Shown in pieces: positions 42,021-52,119 of a stretch of DNA of 64,000 nt; the stretch's first letter is position 1; each line of letters opens with the position of its first letter. This DNA is from Methanolobus sp. (GTDB lineage: Archaea; Halobacteriota; Methanosarcinia; Methanosarcinales; Methanosarcinaceae): NCBI GenBank assembly GCA_029762595.1, contig JARVGJ010000006.1, forward strand, positions 1 to 64,000, read 5' to 3'. A program made the position numbers and the translations under genes. A model generated the notes under the pieces. The model saw only the letters and a program-made list of their open reading frames with translations, was not told the DNA's origin and ran no database searches.

Positions 42021-43208
42021 TCATTGCTGTTTTTCCAAGGCTGTATCTGTTTTCTTTTCAATGTCCATGTGCCTGTTACTCAGCAGGGTTATGTCCTTCT
42101 CCGTTTCTATAAGTGACCTGACATACACATCATGTTGATCATCGGGAAGGGCAGTTATATCCGGAAAGTCCCTGAGATTCTGTATCGCAGGTCTGATCTC
42201 TTCTTCTCTTTGGGCCAGCAGGTTCAACTGGTCTTTAAGTTTTCCTTTCAGAGTCTCATCACCTATCTCTTTTATCTTTTCCTCCATTTCCTTCCTGCGG
42301 GGAGTCAGACCGTCTGCTGTTGTATATATCCTGTCAAGCATCTGTGCCAGGATAGCCTTGTCAAAGACTATCTCCTCAGTCATGACCCTGGGTTCTGGCT
42401 CCTTGTTCTTCATTTTTTCCGCTGCAGTTTCCTTTGGCGGCATACATACGTAATCTTCACTGAAAACCCTCTGGTTCATGAACGTGGGGGAAACGATCTC
42501 TATGTCCGAATCATGCAGTGCATCCATAACGTTCTTTTTGAAATCGGATCTTGCAGTTATCAGTCCTTCTACGTTTTTCAGAAGCCCTCCCACTTTGTAA
42601 GTCACGGAGAAATCCCCAAGTTTTTCAATATGCACAAAAGGATTGTCAAGACCCGTGGTCTCAGCAGCCTTTAGAAGACTTTTTTCTATTTTCTTCCTGG
42701 AAATATCATATCCAAGAGACACGGTTACTTTTATTATTGTCCCCGATGAACGTATGGTCTTGAGGGGTTTTGAAACAAGGGTCATATTGGGTATGGTTAT
42801 CAGGTCCCTGTCCATGGACTGGACCTGTGTGTGGAGGAAATATACTTCGGTAACCCTTCCAAAGGTCTCATCAGCTTTTATGAAATCCCCCACCCTGAAA
42901 GGATGTATTAGTCGAAGCATTATTCCGGCCATTGCATTTGCCACAAAGGTGGTGGATGAGAATGCTATTATGGCACCAATGATTATACTCACAAACGTGA
43001 GTATCAGGTTCTTGTTCTCAAAGTCTATAGGAAGAGAAAAAAGAATGAGTAGTAATCCCGTGACAAGTATCACGACAAATATCATTTGCTGTATTATCTT
43101 GTCCCTTGAAAAGATGTTCCTTTTCTTGAAAAGGAAATCAAAAAGGATGATAAGCAGGAAAGTAACCAGCAATATCATCATGCTTGGTATGAATTGATCT
43201 AAGGCCAC
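42021..43208 (-). CDS. MscS-family mechanosensitive channel
   Basis: A 395-residue protein that opens under membrane tension to release solutes. Three to four N-terminal helices end with the pore helix (FSSTTFVANAMAGIMLR). The MscS beta domain follows (HPFRVGDFIKADETFGRVTEV, IPNMTLVSKPLKT). A charged C-terminal coiled-coil (about 285-395) is longer than in E. coli MscS. The start is GTG with GGAGGAAGG upstream. Confidence 0.92.
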   Translation of the reverse strand: MALDQFIPSMMILLVTFLLIILFDFLFKKRNIFSRDKIIQQMIFVVILVTGLLLILFSLPIDFENKNLILTFVSIIIGAIIAFSSTTFVANAMAGIMLRLIHPFRVGDFIKADETFGRVTEVYFLHTQVQSMDRDLITIPNMTLVSKPLKTIRSSGTIIKVTVSLGYDISRKKIEKSLLKAAETTGLDNPFVHIEKLGDFSVTYKVGGLLKNVEGLITARSDFKKNVMDALHDSDIEIVSPTFMNQRVFSEDYVCMPPKETAAEKMKNKEPEPRVMTEEIVFDKAILAQMLDRIYTTADGLTPRRKEMEEKIKEIGDETLKGKLKDQLNLLAQREEEIRPAIQNLRDFPDITALPDDQHDVYVRSLIETEKDITLLSNRHMDIEKKTDTALEKQQ

Positions 43209-43410
43209 GTCCTTCCTCCGGGATGATTTTTTTAATTATGGATAATAATGACTATCTCATGATATATATATCCTGGATGAGATGCCTGAGTTTAACAATA
43301 ATATGTCAATAACGATAGGCCTACATAATATGTATCTTGATATATGTATCATTAATGCATCAATGGTATGTATCCATTAATACTTAACACACCTGACAGT
43401 GTTATTCTTA
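43209..43410. other. Gap with three short direct repeats
   Basis: ATATGTATC at 43328-43336 and 43342-43350 and GTATGTATC at 43366-43374 are near-identical. A TATA-like ATGATATATATATC lies at about 43258-43271, suitable for mscS. No gene is visible. Confidence 0.3.
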
Positions 43411-43875
43411 TCAGTACATCTGTTTGTCACTTTTTTCCATCCATTCCATGAGCAGTTCAAGGGAGTCCTTCCGTTCAAGATTAATAAGCTCCATACCCGG
43501 ATCCTGTAACTCTCCTTTTATATAGCTGTAAAAAAGACTGTCATCAAAACCAACTGCTGCAACATCATCTTTATCAGAGCCATAATATACTGTCGTTATG
43601 CGTGCCCAGTAGATAGCTGCCAGGCACATGGGACAGGGTTGTGAGCTTGTATATATCTCACAATCTGAAAGGTCAAACCTTCCCAGGATGGCAGATGCCT
43701 GCCTGATTGCCAGGATCTCTGCATGGGCTGTGGGGTCATTGCTTATCAATACTTCATTATGGGCACTGGACACTACTTTCCCGACTTTAACGATCACTGC
43801 CCCGAAAGGTCCTCCATGATCCTGCTCCATGCCATGGCGTGCTTCGTCTATAGCTATTTGCATAAAGGCATTCAT
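43411..43875 (-). CDS. Guanine deaminase-like nucleobase deaminase
   Basis: A 154-residue zinc deaminase of the CDA family. The zinc site is HAE in TAHAEILAIR together with PCPMC. The C-terminal segment FYSYIKGELQDP resembles the domain-swapped tail of Bacillus GuaD. tRNA adenosine deaminase is the alternative but is less likely in archaea. Confidence 0.8.
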   Translation of the reverse strand: MNAFMQIAIDEARHGMEQDHGGPFGAVIVKVGKVVSSAHNEVLISNDPTAHAEILAIRQASAILGRFDLSDCEIYTSSQPCPMCLAAIYWARITTVYYGSDKDDVAAVGFDDSLFYSYIKGELQDPGMELINLERKDSLELLMEWMEKSDKQMY

Positions 43876-44283
43876 GGGGCAGTATAATTATTGATTGTTT
43901 TTAAGTCCGGTGGTACTGTATATGTCCGTATGGCCAGTGATGAGAAATAGAAATAGCCGGATTTGCAGCGAATGAAAGATCCCTGTCTTGATAACAATAT
44001 AATCTCTGGGCTCAGTTGAAGCCAGTTCCATATGCTTTAAATCCAGCTTCTTTTAACTCTCATAATTCCTGACCTGCAGTACGATCTTTAACAGTCAAAT
44101 AGCCAGTAGATAAAATATGCCTTCAAGTACTATTCCAATGCTTACATACATATGAAATAGGGGAGATGGGCAAAATCTTAATCCATCAATATGTATATAA
44201 TTTCCAATTCCTGAGATTGTGGATTGTTTTGCACCCGTTGGTTTTGTTCCTTAAATATCCCGACCATTCTGTACATTTATTCT
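43876..44283. other. 408-base gap without recognised feature
   Basis: Only short open frames are present on either strand, with stops throughout. A weak, bulged stem around 44008-44060 (AGTTGAAGC with GCTTC and AACT) is not convincing. I see no tRNA cloverleaf and no repeat. Confidence 0.4.
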
Positions 44284-44517
44284 TTATTCTCCATTGTTTC
44301 CGATTGCCTCCACCGGACAGCTCAACAGTGCATCTTCGCTTGCATCTGTTTCATCGTCGTTCTCCGGCTGTTTTTGAACGTAGGCATGCGTAGCATCATC
44401 TGAAATAGCAAAAACTTCAGGGGCAATGGTCAAACAAACCTTACACATTATACAACTGTCATCAACATAGTACCTGCCTGGTACATTTTCAGGCGCCTTA
44501 TTGCTTTTATCGGCCAT
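44284..44517 (-). CDS. Small 4Fe-4S ferredoxin
   Basis: A 77-residue protein with CIMCKVC and a distant CPVEAI, enough for one 4Fe-4S cluster. The middle is acidic. ATG 44517 has GAGGT upstream; the GTG at 44532 would be in that site. It is probably a soluble electron carrier, transcribed alone. Confidence 0.85.
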   Translation of the reverse strand: MADKSNKAPENVPGRYYVDDSCIMCKVCLTIAPEVFAISDDATHAYVQKQPENDDETDASEDALLSCPVEAIGNNGE

Positions 44518-44721
44518 TTTACCAAACCTCACAGCGGTCCTAAATAATAATAATCTCCTTTAAGGGATAAGGTGGTTTCGATTACAGAAATCATATTGAA
44601 CAATACAATAGCAAGTAAAAACAATTAAATATCATCCATAACCTCATTTATATTAGTATGCAACTTGTGCGTACAGATAATTGCTAGAGCGTTTGGTAAA
44701 GATCAAAAGAGGGTGATTTAA

Positions 44722-45018
44722 GTGGAAAGAGTGGAAAAGAACAAAGAGAATCTCATGAAATGCATCTGTATGAAGAAATGTCCAAGCTATACATTTGCCT
44801 GCAAGGTGAAATCGATGCCTTCAAATACAGCTGAGCTCCTTAAAGGGGCAGTCAAAGGGGACCTTTCAAAAACAGATCACATGGAGGGTGTGTTCTGTGC
44901 CTTTGGAAAAAGCAACTGCATTACAGATGACAAAGGATGTGTATGTCCTGAATGTGCAGTGTACAAAGAGAACAAACTCACAAAGGTTTATTACTGCCTG
45001 GATGAGGGCGGTAGATAA
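44722..45018 (+). CDS. DUF2769 cysteine-rich protein
   Basis: A 98-residue protein with ten cysteines in the DUF2769 pattern (CICMKKCPSY, CAFGKSNC, GCVCPECAVY, YYCL). Members are frequent in methanogens and probably bind zinc or an Fe-S cluster. The start is GTG 44722 with GAGGGTGAT upstream. It is divergent from the ferredoxin gene. Function is unknown. Confidence 0.8.
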   Translation: MERVEKNKENLMKCICMKKCPSYTFACKVKSMPSNTAELLKGAVKGDLSKTDHMEGVFCAFGKSNCITDDKGCVCPECAVYKENKLTKVYYCLDEGGR

Positions 45019-45222
45019 ACATTTAATAAAAAATTAACATAGATATTTTTATTTTTTTTATTTTTGGAGGGGCGTTTTTTCTGTTCCCTCCACAGTTGAA
45101 GAATAGTATCTTGCCGTTATATCCTTTAAGGCCATACATGTCTAATTATATTTACTCATTTTCCCTGGGTACTAAACCTATTTATCTCTTGATGCAATCT
45201 TCTGTATATAAAAGGTGGAATA

Positions 45223-46743
45223 ATGCAGCTAAAAGTACAGCCTATTGATATCAAAGTCGGAAAGTACAAAGTGGTATTGAATACGATCGATGCTATGGAA
45301 CTGGGAGTTCATGAAGGGGACAGGGTAAGGATAAAGAACCACACTGTTCTGACGGCAATTGTTGATTTTACAGAGGATATGATATCTCCGGGGATGATCG
45401 GGCTGTATCATGAGGTACAGGAGCAGTTGCAAAAGGAATGGACGGAGACAGTTGAAGTCGAACCTGCAGAAAAACCAAAATCTACCCGTATTATCCGGAA
45501 AATCATGGATGGCCGTAAGCTTGAAAGGGATGAGATCAACGAGCTTGTAAAGGATATAGTTGAAGAGAACCTGGATGACATTGAGATTGCTGCTTTCCTG
45601 ACTGCTACTTACATCAGGGATCTCAGTGAGGACGAGACGGAATGGCTCACCAAAGCAATGATAGATACAGGTGAGCGTATAGAGTTCAGTACCTCTCCTA
45701 TAATGGACAAACACTCCATAGGCGGTGTGCCCGGCAATAAGATCTCTCTGCTCATAGTTCCTATAGTTGCTGCAAATGGCCTGCTGATCCCTAAAACCAG
45801 CTCCCGTGCCATAACCGGTGCAGGGGGAACTGCCGATCTGATGGAGATACTGGCTCCGGTTGAATTCACAGCCAAGCAGATCAAGGAAATGACTGAAAAA
45901 GTAGGCGGTGTAATTGTATGGGGCGGCGCTACAAATATTGCGCCTGCCGATGATAAGCTGATAAGGATAGAATATCCTCTTTCCATAGATCCCCATTGTC
46001 AGTTACTGGCTTCGATAATGGCTAAAAAAGGTGCTGTAGGTGCACAGAAAGTTGTCATTGACATTCCAACAGGTTCCGGCACGAAGATACCTGATATCAA
46101 GGCTGGAAGAAAGCTTGCAAGGGACCTGATCAATCTGGGAGAACGTCTGGGCATGGATGTGGACTGTGCACTCACTTATGGTGCATCCCCGGTTGGCAGG
46201 ACCATCGGCCCGGCCCTTGAGGTCATAGAAGCTCTCAAGGTCCTTGAAACGATGGAAGGTCCTAACAGCCTTATAGAAAAGAGTGTCGTTCTTGCAGGTA
46301 TGCTGCTTGAGATGGGTGGTGTTGCTCCTAAAGGTCAGGGTCGCCAGCTGGCACTTGAAACACTCAAGAACGGTAAAGCCCTGGAAAAGCTCAGGGAGAT
46401 AATAGAGATACAGGGCGGAAATCCGAATGTGACCTACAGGGATATTCCGGTTGGCAAGTTCACTGCAGAACTTACAGCTCCAACAAACGGATACATACTT
46501 GAATTCTACAACAAGCGCATTGTCCAGATAGCAAGGCTTGCAGGAGCTCCTAACGACAAAGGTGCAGGTGTCATGATCCACAAAAAACGCGGGGAAGCAG
46601 TTCAGGAGGGACAGCCTGTCCTGACCATATATGCGGAAAAAGAGGAAAAACTGAAAGAAGCCATCAAAAGTGCAAGAGAATTCCTCCCGATAGTTGTTGA
46701 AGGTATGCTCCTGGAAAAAGTTGCGGATATCACTGAACTGTGA
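45223..46743 (+). CDS. AMP phosphorylase (archaeal NMP pathway)
   Basis: A 506-residue enzyme of the thymidine phosphorylase fold with the archaeal N-terminal extension (about residues 1-85). It splits AMP and other NMPs to ribose 1,5-bisphosphate and base, feeding the type III Rubisco route. KHSIGGVPGNKIS, KTSSRAITGAGGTAD and GAVGAQK are diagnostic. No Rubisco or isomerase gene is in this window. AAAGGTGG precedes ATG. Confidence 0.93.
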   Translation: MQLKVQPIDIKVGKYKVVLNTIDAMELGVHEGDRVRIKNHTVLTAIVDFTEDMISPGMIGLYHEVQEQLQKEWTETVEVEPAEKPKSTRIIRKIMDGRKLERDEINELVKDIVEENLDDIEIAAFLTATYIRDLSEDETEWLTKAMIDTGERIEFSTSPIMDKHSIGGVPGNKISLLIVPIVAANGLLIPKTSSRAITGAGGTADLMEILAPVEFTAKQIKEMTEKVGGVIVWGGATNIAPADDKLIRIEYPLSIDPHCQLLASIMAKKGAVGAQKVVIDIPTGSGTKIPDIKAGRKLARDLINLGERLGMDVDCALTYGASPVGRTIGPALEVIEALKVLETMEGPNSLIEKSVVLAGMLLEMGGVAPKGQGRQLALETLKNGKALEKLREIIEIQGGNPNVTYRDIPVGKFTAELTAPTNGYILEFYNKRIVQIARLAGAPNDKGAGVMIHKKRGEAVQEGQPVLTIYAEKEEKLKEAIKSAREFLPIVVEGMLLEKVADITEL

Positions 46744-46748
46744 TAAGC

Positions 46749-47309
46749 ATGCCGGCAAAGAAGATAGTGATATTGAGGCTGGGTCACCGTCCCCAGAGGG
46801 ATAAGAGAATAACCACTCATGTGGGCCTGACAGCAAGGGCCTTTGGTGCCGAAGGCATGCTCCTGGCATCAGAGGACAGCAAACTTGCTGAGAACATAAG
46901 TGATGTCTCTGCAAGGTGGGGAGGTGATTTCTACGTGAAGAATGACGTTAACTGGAAATCCGAGATAAGGAAATGGAAGGAAGAAGGTGGCAAGGTCTGC
47001 CATCTTTCCATGTACGGGATCAACCTGCCGGATGCTGTTGACGACATCAGCCAGTGCGAAAAACTTATGATAGTGGTTGGTGCGGAAAAGGTACCATTTG
47101 AGATATATGAGCTGGCAGACTGGAATATTGCAGTGGGTAACCAGCCTCATTCAGAAGTTGCTGCTGTAGCGATCACCCTTGACAGGATAGCAACAGCAGA
47201 TCCCCTGAGAAAGGAATTCCAGGGCGGTGAGCTGACAATAGTGCCCGAGAGATGCGGGAAGAAGGTCATCGACAACCGCTCTGGCAGTAACGTCGGGAAC
47301 AATGGGTAA
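46749..47309 (+). CDS. trm56: tRNA (cytidine(56)-2'-O)-methyltransferase
   Basis: A 186-residue SPOUT methyltransferase found only in archaea. It methylates C56 in the T loop. LRLGHRPQRDKRITTHV at the N-terminus and the knot strands VVGAEKVPFEIYELADWNIAVG are typical. The start ATG 46749 fits the family better than GTG 46740, which overlaps the upstream stop. Confidence 0.93.
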   Translation: MPAKKIVILRLGHRPQRDKRITTHVGLTARAFGAEGMLLASEDSKLAENISDVSARWGGDFYVKNDVNWKSEIRKWKEEGGKVCHLSMYGINLPDAVDDISQCEKLMIVVGAEKVPFEIYELADWNIAVGNQPHSEVAAVAITLDRIATADPLRKEFQGGELTIVPERCGKKVIDNRSGSNVGNNG

Positions 47310-47354
47310 TATTAGCGTGCAATAGCCGGATGGTCATATTTTCCCTGGAAATGT

Positions 47355-47534
47355 TCATTCATGATCCCTTCTGATTGAAGGTCCTCTGTATATTCTTTTT
47401 CTTTCATAGTCCCCATATCCCCTGTGTTTGGGATCTGTTTTTTTTCTGAATTCCTTTTCAAGCAATTCTTCAAGTTCTTCCTCTGCAGTCTCACCTTCAT
47501 TTATCGCGTCTGTTATTTTATCATCGGCCGTCAT
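47355..47534 (-). CDS. Possible small charged protein after the NIF3 gene
   Basis: A 59-residue reading frame with an acidic helical first half (ETAEEELEELLEKEF) and a basic second half (KHRGYGDYERKRIYRG). It lies 14 bases after the NIF3-like gene, or overlaps it as GTGA if GTG 47552 is used. No family is recognised. The split charge and tight spacing argue for a gene, but it could be spurious. Confidence 0.4.
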   Translation of the reverse strand: MTADDKITDAINEGETAEEELEELLEKEFRKKTDPKHRGYGDYERKRIYRGPSIRRDHE

Positions 47535-47548
47535 TATATCACAGTGTA

Positions 47549-48289
47549 TCACAGCGTTCTTATAAGAGGATCATGGTCTATGAACTCCACATCAATTTTC
47601 AGCCGCTCGGCAAGTACAGGACATAGATCCTGCATGCCCGGATTCTCTGTGGCATAATGTGTTGCATCCACCAGTACCATATCACTGTAAGAGCGTATAA
47701 TATCATGTTTCATCTCGGAAGAAACATAAGCATCAGCTCCATATTCTCTTGCCGCTCCTATGTATTGATCCCTGAACCCGCTGCCTCCAAAGACCATTAC
47801 AGTGCTTATCTCTTCCAGGTTGCCTGTGTACTGGACGTGGGTGTTCAGGCACTTTGCAACATGGTTCACGAAAGTCTCTGTCGAACAAGGGGTTATCTTG
47901 CCTATCCTTCCGATAGGCACTTCCCTGATATGTGACAGTCCGAGCCTGTTTGCCAGGGCATCGTTTATTCCACCTTTTGCCTTATCGAAATTGGTGTGCA
48001 TTGAATAGAGTGATATGCCGTTATCAAGTGCTATCTTAAGACTGTCTGCCAGTTCCTTACTGATACAGCTCACAGCATGGAATATCAGGGTGTGATGTGT
48101 GATAAGCAGATCCGCACCGATCATCGCAGCTCTGTTAAGCACATAGTCTGTAGGGTCAAGAGCCACTGCTATCTTCTTGACATCATTTTTAAGGTCCAGT
48201 GCAAGGCCTATTCTTCCAACATCGAAATCTTCGGCAAGTTCAGGAGGTGCTATCTCTTCAAGTACGGTAACGATCTCTTCTAATTGCAT
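47549..48289 (-). CDS. NIF3-like (GTP cyclohydrolase I type 2) family protein
   Basis: A 246-residue dinuclear metal protein. Metal ligands are visible in LLITHHTLIFH, SMHTNFD and the C-terminal DATHYATE. Family members have been linked to GTP cyclohydrolase activity and other roles; the true substrate here is unknown. The upstream gap 48290-48491 is AT-rich and carries only promoter-like sequence. Confidence 0.88.
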   Translation of the reverse strand: MQLEEIVTVLEEIAPPELAEDFDVGRIGLALDLKNDVKKIAVALDPTDYVLNRAAMIGADLLITHHTLIFHAVSCISKELADSLKIALDNGISLYSMHTNFDKAKGGINDALANRLGLSHIREVPIGRIGKITPCSTETFVNHVAKCLNTHVQYTGNLEEISTVMVFGGSGFRDQYIGAAREYGADAYVSSEMKHDIIRSYSDMVLVDATHYATENPGMQDLCPVLAERLKIDVEFIDHDPLIRTL

Positions 48290-48491
48290 AAAAATGAATT
48301 ATTTTGAACGGATTTGAACCTGTCGGGATATTTGTTTTTACTTGTTTGGCGCTATTTATGCCTGAATAATAGCTTATGTGAATGCCTTTTCATTTTTTTA
48401 TAGTTCAAAAATTAATCAATTATATTTATTTTAAACACAAAAAGCAAAAATTAAGTACTAATCAAATATTTCTGACCTAAAACTCAGGAAA

Positions 48492-49853
48492 ATGATGATG
48501 AGTATGTTTACAGATGTTCCTTTCTGGACATTTTTTATATCGGTGCTTGCAGGCTATCTTCTTGGTGTGGTCTCCGGACTTGTTCCAGGCATTCATACCA
48601 ACAACTTTGCGTTGATATTGCTTGCTTTATCGCCCGTCCTCTCTGATTACGGATTCCCCCTTGTCTGCATTGCCGCCATGATTCTGTCAAATGCTATCTC
48701 ACATACTTTCCACGACATAATACCATCCATATTTCTTGGTGCGCCAAGTTCTGATATGGCCCTGGCGGTCCTTCCCGGCCATGCATTGCTGCTTGAGGGG
48801 CGTGGGGCCGAAGCCATAAGGCTGTCGGCACTGGGCAGTGCCGGTTCCGTAGCCCTTGCCCTTTTCATTGCAGTACCTATGTCTTTGTTGTTCATGATGG
48901 CATATCCATTCATCCAGAGCCACATTTCCTGGATATTGTTATTGATAGTGTTCATCATGATCATGACTGAAAGAGGGGAACATGTTCCCGGACAGGGCTC
49001 TCTTGCACACTGGAAAGGAAGGTTCTATGCATTGTTGATCTTCCTTTTATGTGGTTTTCTTGGAATGTTCGCGTTCAGTATGGAGCACCTGATGAGACCC
49101 TTTATAGACTTTGGAGAACCCTCTATCCTTCTTCCACTCCTGAGCGGTCTTTTTGGCTCATCCCAGCTTATTATCAGTCTGATGTCCAGCTCGGCAATAC
49201 CGGTACAGCTAGCTTCCCGCATGGAACTTGACAGTAAAAGGATAATCAGGGGTATTATCATTGGTGGTACTTCGGGGTCTCTTGTTGCCTGGATACCAGG
49301 TATCTCTTCCTCAGTAGCTACGGTCTTTGCCCGCCTGTTCATAAAAGAAGATTTCGATAAAGGAGGCAGCAAATATAACGGATATTACTATGAAGATGAC
49401 ACCGTGATTGATTCTGCAAAGGAATTCATAGTCTCGGTTTCAGGGGTCAACACGTGCAACGCCATCTTTGCTTTGCTGGCCCTGGCGGTCATTGGCAGGA
49501 CCCGCAGCGGGGCAATGGTGGCTATAGACGGGCTTCTTGGGGATGTATGGTTCGATCCATCGGTCATTTTACTTTTCCTGTGTGCAATGTCATTGACAGC
49601 CATACTGTCGTATTATTCCACGGTCTTTCTGGGAGACAGTATACATCACAGGCTTTCACGGATCGACTATCCTCTCATGTGTTACACAGTCCTGGGTCTG
49701 CTTTTCATCATGTGCCTTTTATTTACAGGAACTTTCGGACTGTTGATCTTTGTTATTGCAACGCCCATGGGAATGATAGCATCATTTCTGAAAATAAGAA
49801 AATCCCATGCAATGGGTGTTATAATGTTGCCTGTGATCCTTTACTTTTTATGA
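48492..49853 (+). CDS. TctA-family (DUF112) membrane transporter
   Basis: A 453-residue protein with about eleven transmembrane helices, related to TctA of tripartite tricarboxylate transporters. The two repeated loops GLVPGIHTNNFALIL and AWIPGISSSVATVFA are the characteristic substrate-site motifs. No TctB or binding protein is nearby, as usual in archaea, so the substrate is unknown. Three consecutive ATG codons (48492, 48495, 48498) follow AGGA; the third or second gives better spacing. Confidence 0.85.
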   Translation: MMMSMFTDVPFWTFFISVLAGYLLGVVSGLVPGIHTNNFALILLALSPVLSDYGFPLVCIAAMILSNAISHTFHDIIPSIFLGAPSSDMALAVLPGHALLLEGRGAEAIRLSALGSAGSVALALFIAVPMSLLFMMAYPFIQSHISWILLLIVFIMIMTERGEHVPGQGSLAHWKGRFYALLIFLLCGFLGMFAFSMEHLMRPFIDFGEPSILLPLLSGLFGSSQLIISLMSSSAIPVQLASRMELDSKRIIRGIIIGGTSGSLVAWIPGISSSVATVFARLFIKEDFDKGGSKYNGYYYEDDTVIDSAKEFIVSVSGVNTCNAIFALLALAVIGRTRSGAMVAIDGLLGDVWFDPSVILLFLCAMSLTAILSYYSTVFLGDSIHHRLSRIDYPLMCYTVLGLLFIMCLLFTGTFGLLIFVIATPMGMIASFLKIRKSHAMGVIMLPVILYFL

Positions 49854-49906
49854 TATGATGACACAGGCAAGTCTGTTTTCATTCAGGAATGTCTTTAATT
49901 TCCGCA

Positions 49907-50272
49907 TCAATCCAGTATTTGTGTATCTTCATGTGAATATGCAGGTGTGCAGCAGCAAAGGACTACAAGATCGTATGTCCCCGTATTTTTTATATTGTGG
50001 GGGGTTTTGGGTGGAATGCATACAGAGTCACCTGTCTGTACAATGATATCCTCCTCTCCTAATGTGAGAAGGCCTGTGCCGGATATAACATGGTATATTT
50101 CCTCGGTAAGATCATGGATATGTAAAAGGGTGGAACCTCCTGCAGGCACTGTTGCCTCAGCAAGGCTCTGGGCAGTGTTACTGTGTACCAGTGGATGGAT
50201 GAGTTCCTTTATAGATGAGCCGTCCTTTGTTATGTAGGCCTCAACATTCCTTTTACAAGTCCTTATGGCCAT
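49907..50272 (-). CDS. Small cupin-domain protein
   Basis: A 121-residue single-domain cupin. Metal ligands follow the pattern HIHDLTEEIYHV and PPKTPHNI. The substrate cannot be told; many such proteins are isomerases or sensors. It lies 5 bases after cooC on the same strand. Confidence 0.85.
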   Translation of the reverse strand: MAIRTCKRNVEAYITKDGSSIKELIHPLVHSNTAQSLAEATVPAGGSTLLHIHDLTEEIYHVISGTGLLTLGEEDIIVQTGDSVCIPPKTPHNIKNTGTYDLVVLCCCTPAYSHEDTQILD

Positions 50273-50277
50273 GGGAA

Positions 50278-51054
50278 TCAGTTCTGCTCCTCTTTCTCAA
50301 AGCCTGCTATCATCTCAAGCATTCTTTCCTTTATCCCGGTGACAGAATCCACCCACTTACCACCAACATCTATAGGGGCAAGGCCATTGAGGTCAGCTTC
50401 AACAAGGTCTGGGTCGTATGGTACTTCCCCCAGTACCGGAATTCCCATCTCTTCCAGCTTTGGCTTTATATTTGCAGAATTACCTTTGTTTATCACAGCA
50501 GCAAGATGCTTTATGTCGATACCTTCAGAAAGTTGCCTGATCCTCTGGGCAGTTTCGATTGAGCGCATTCCAGGCTCAACGACTATTATCATAAGATCGA
50601 TACCCCGGGTAGTACCCCTGCCCAGGTGCTCTATCCCTGCTTCCATATCCAGTATCACAGCACTGGTATCCTTCAAAACAGCATGTCTTAAAAAAGCTTT
50701 CAAAAAAGCAGAAGCCGGACACATGCAGCCACTTCCTCCTCTTTCGATGGTGCCCATGACCAGCATCTTCACGCCATCAGGTCCAACAACTCCAAACCTG
50801 TCGACAATGTCATCAACCTTTGGATTGAATTTGAACATGCCTCCCTTTTCCCCTGCTCTCTCCTCAATAAGATCCTGGTAGTCAGTAAGGGGGTCTGGAG
50901 CCTTCTCTACTCCCAACGATGAAGCAAGGTTCATATCTGCATCTGCATCAATAGCAAGTACATCATATCCATCCCTTGCCAGCATTCTTGCAAGGGTACC
51001 GCAAAGTGTTGTCTTGCCTACTCCGCCTTTTCCTGTGACTGCGATTTTGACCAT
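50278..51054 (-). CDS. cooC: CooC-type nickel-insertion ATPase for CO dehydrogenase
   Basis: A 258-residue MinD/ParA-type ATPase. The deviant Walker A GKGGVGKT is at 8-15 and the metal-binding CMC at Cys110-Cys112, as in CooC proteins that load nickel into CO dehydrogenase. No CODH genes are in the window, so it acts on enzymes encoded elsewhere. It probably forms an operon with the cupin. Confidence 0.88.
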   Translation of the reverse strand: MVKIAVTGKGGVGKTTLCGTLARMLARDGYDVLAIDADADMNLASSLGVEKAPDPLTDYQDLIEERAGEKGGMFKFNPKVDDIVDRFGVVGPDGVKMLVMGTIERGGSGCMCPASAFLKAFLRHAVLKDTSAVILDMEAGIEHLGRGTTRGIDLMIIVVEPGMRSIETAQRIRQLSEGIDIKHLAAVINKGNSANIKPKLEEMGIPVLGEVPYDPDLVEADLNGLAPIDVGGKWVDSVTGIKERMLEMIAGFEKEEQN

Positions 51055-51318
51055 GTTCTGAACTGATAATTTATGGGAATTATATCTTCCGGTCGTAATG
51101 AACTTTGTCAGGCCCTTATTCTAAGGTGGTTTATCCGGTCTTTTTAGCATATATGGACAGCATGTAGAAATTGCTGAAATCTATTACGTGCCTGAAGTCT
51201 TTGTATAGAATTAAATATAGTATCGACATATTTAGTGTCTGGTGACTGTATATGTTTGACTTTTCCTCCGGGAAATGGTTATTCATGCCAGCCACACAAA
51301 TAAAAGGAAAAGATCAGG

Positions 51319-51873
51319 ATGAAAGTTGTAGGTTTTGTAGGAAGTCCGAGAAAGCAGGGAAACACTGATGTGCTTGTCCAGCAGGTCCTGAACGGTGCAG
51401 CACTATCCGGTGTTGAAGTGGAAAAATTCAATCTGAATGAAATGAATATCATGGGCTGCCAGGGATGTAATTACTGCAGGGCAGTTGAAGGTTGCAAACT
51501 CAAAGATGATATGACCAAGGCTTATGAAGCTCTAAGGAGTGCAGATGGTTTTGTGTTTGGTTCCCCTATTTACTTCTTCCAGTTCACCGGCCAGATGAGA
51601 CTATTCATTGATCGCTGGTTTGCACTTCTCAATCCTGATTTCACTCCGCGCATTAAAGAGGGTAAAAAAGCTGTTATAGTAGGTGCACAAGGTGCCCCGG
51701 AGCCGGAAGCTTTTAAATCGGTCTATGAAGAGTTTTCCAGAATATTACAGATGTTCGGGATGGATGTAAAAGACACCTTAATTGATGTAGGGCATCATGC
51801 GCCGGGTGAAGTGAGGGAAAATACAGTTCTTATGGAGCGGGCACAAAGTTCCGGTTCCCGCATCTTTGAATGA
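51319..51873 (+). CDS. Iron-sulfur flavoprotein / NADPH-dependent FMN reductase-like
   Basis: A 184-residue flavodoxin-fold protein. GSPRKQGNTD binds the FMN phosphate, GSPIYFFQFTGQM is the second flavin loop, and CQGCNYCRAVEGC has the compact spacing of the 4Fe-4S site in methanogen Isf proteins. It probably moves electrons or handles oxygen or disulfide stress. Simple FMN reductases carry a related motif, so the cluster is not certain. Confidence 0.85.
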   Translation: MKVVGFVGSPRKQGNTDVLVQQVLNGAALSGVEVEKFNLNEMNIMGCQGCNYCRAVEGCKLKDDMTKAYEALRSADGFVFGSPIYFFQFTGQMRLFIDRWFALLNPDFTPRIKEGKKAVIVGAQGAPEPEAFKSVYEEFSRILQMFGMDVKDTLIDVGHHAPGEVRENTVLMERAQSSGSRIFE

Positions 51874-51888
51874 TAAGCTGTTAGGTAC

Positions 51889-51930
51889 ATGTGTATAAAC
51901 ACATCTCCTTTATTTTTTGTATTTTTTACT
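51889..51930 (+). terminator. Hairpin and T-rich terminator after the flavoprotein
   Basis: ATGTGT (51889-51894), loop ATAA, ACACAT (51899-51904), then TTTATTTTTTG and TTTTTT stretches. Confidence 0.6.
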
Positions 51931-52119
51931 TTCCGTGTACTTTGCATGTATCTCTATTGTGATCTTTTTAATTATTTAAAAGTTCAGGAGCCACTTAACA
52001 GTATTTACGTATCTTATTATATCGGGGGCAATCCCATATAAAGGATTAAATATTCAGGAAAATAGTTTCTTATTTTAATATATCCCATTATCGATATAAC
52101 CTTACATGGAGGTGTAAGA

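Noticed and set aside
44008..44060. Bulged stem in the 43876-44283 gap considered as RNA
   Set aside because: The pairing is interrupted, no promoter or T-run is in position, and it cannot be told from chance.
47312..47500. 62-codon minus-strand frame overlapping the small charged protein
   Set aside because: The alternative frame at 47355-47534 has better spacing to the upstream gene and a more protein-like charge pattern.
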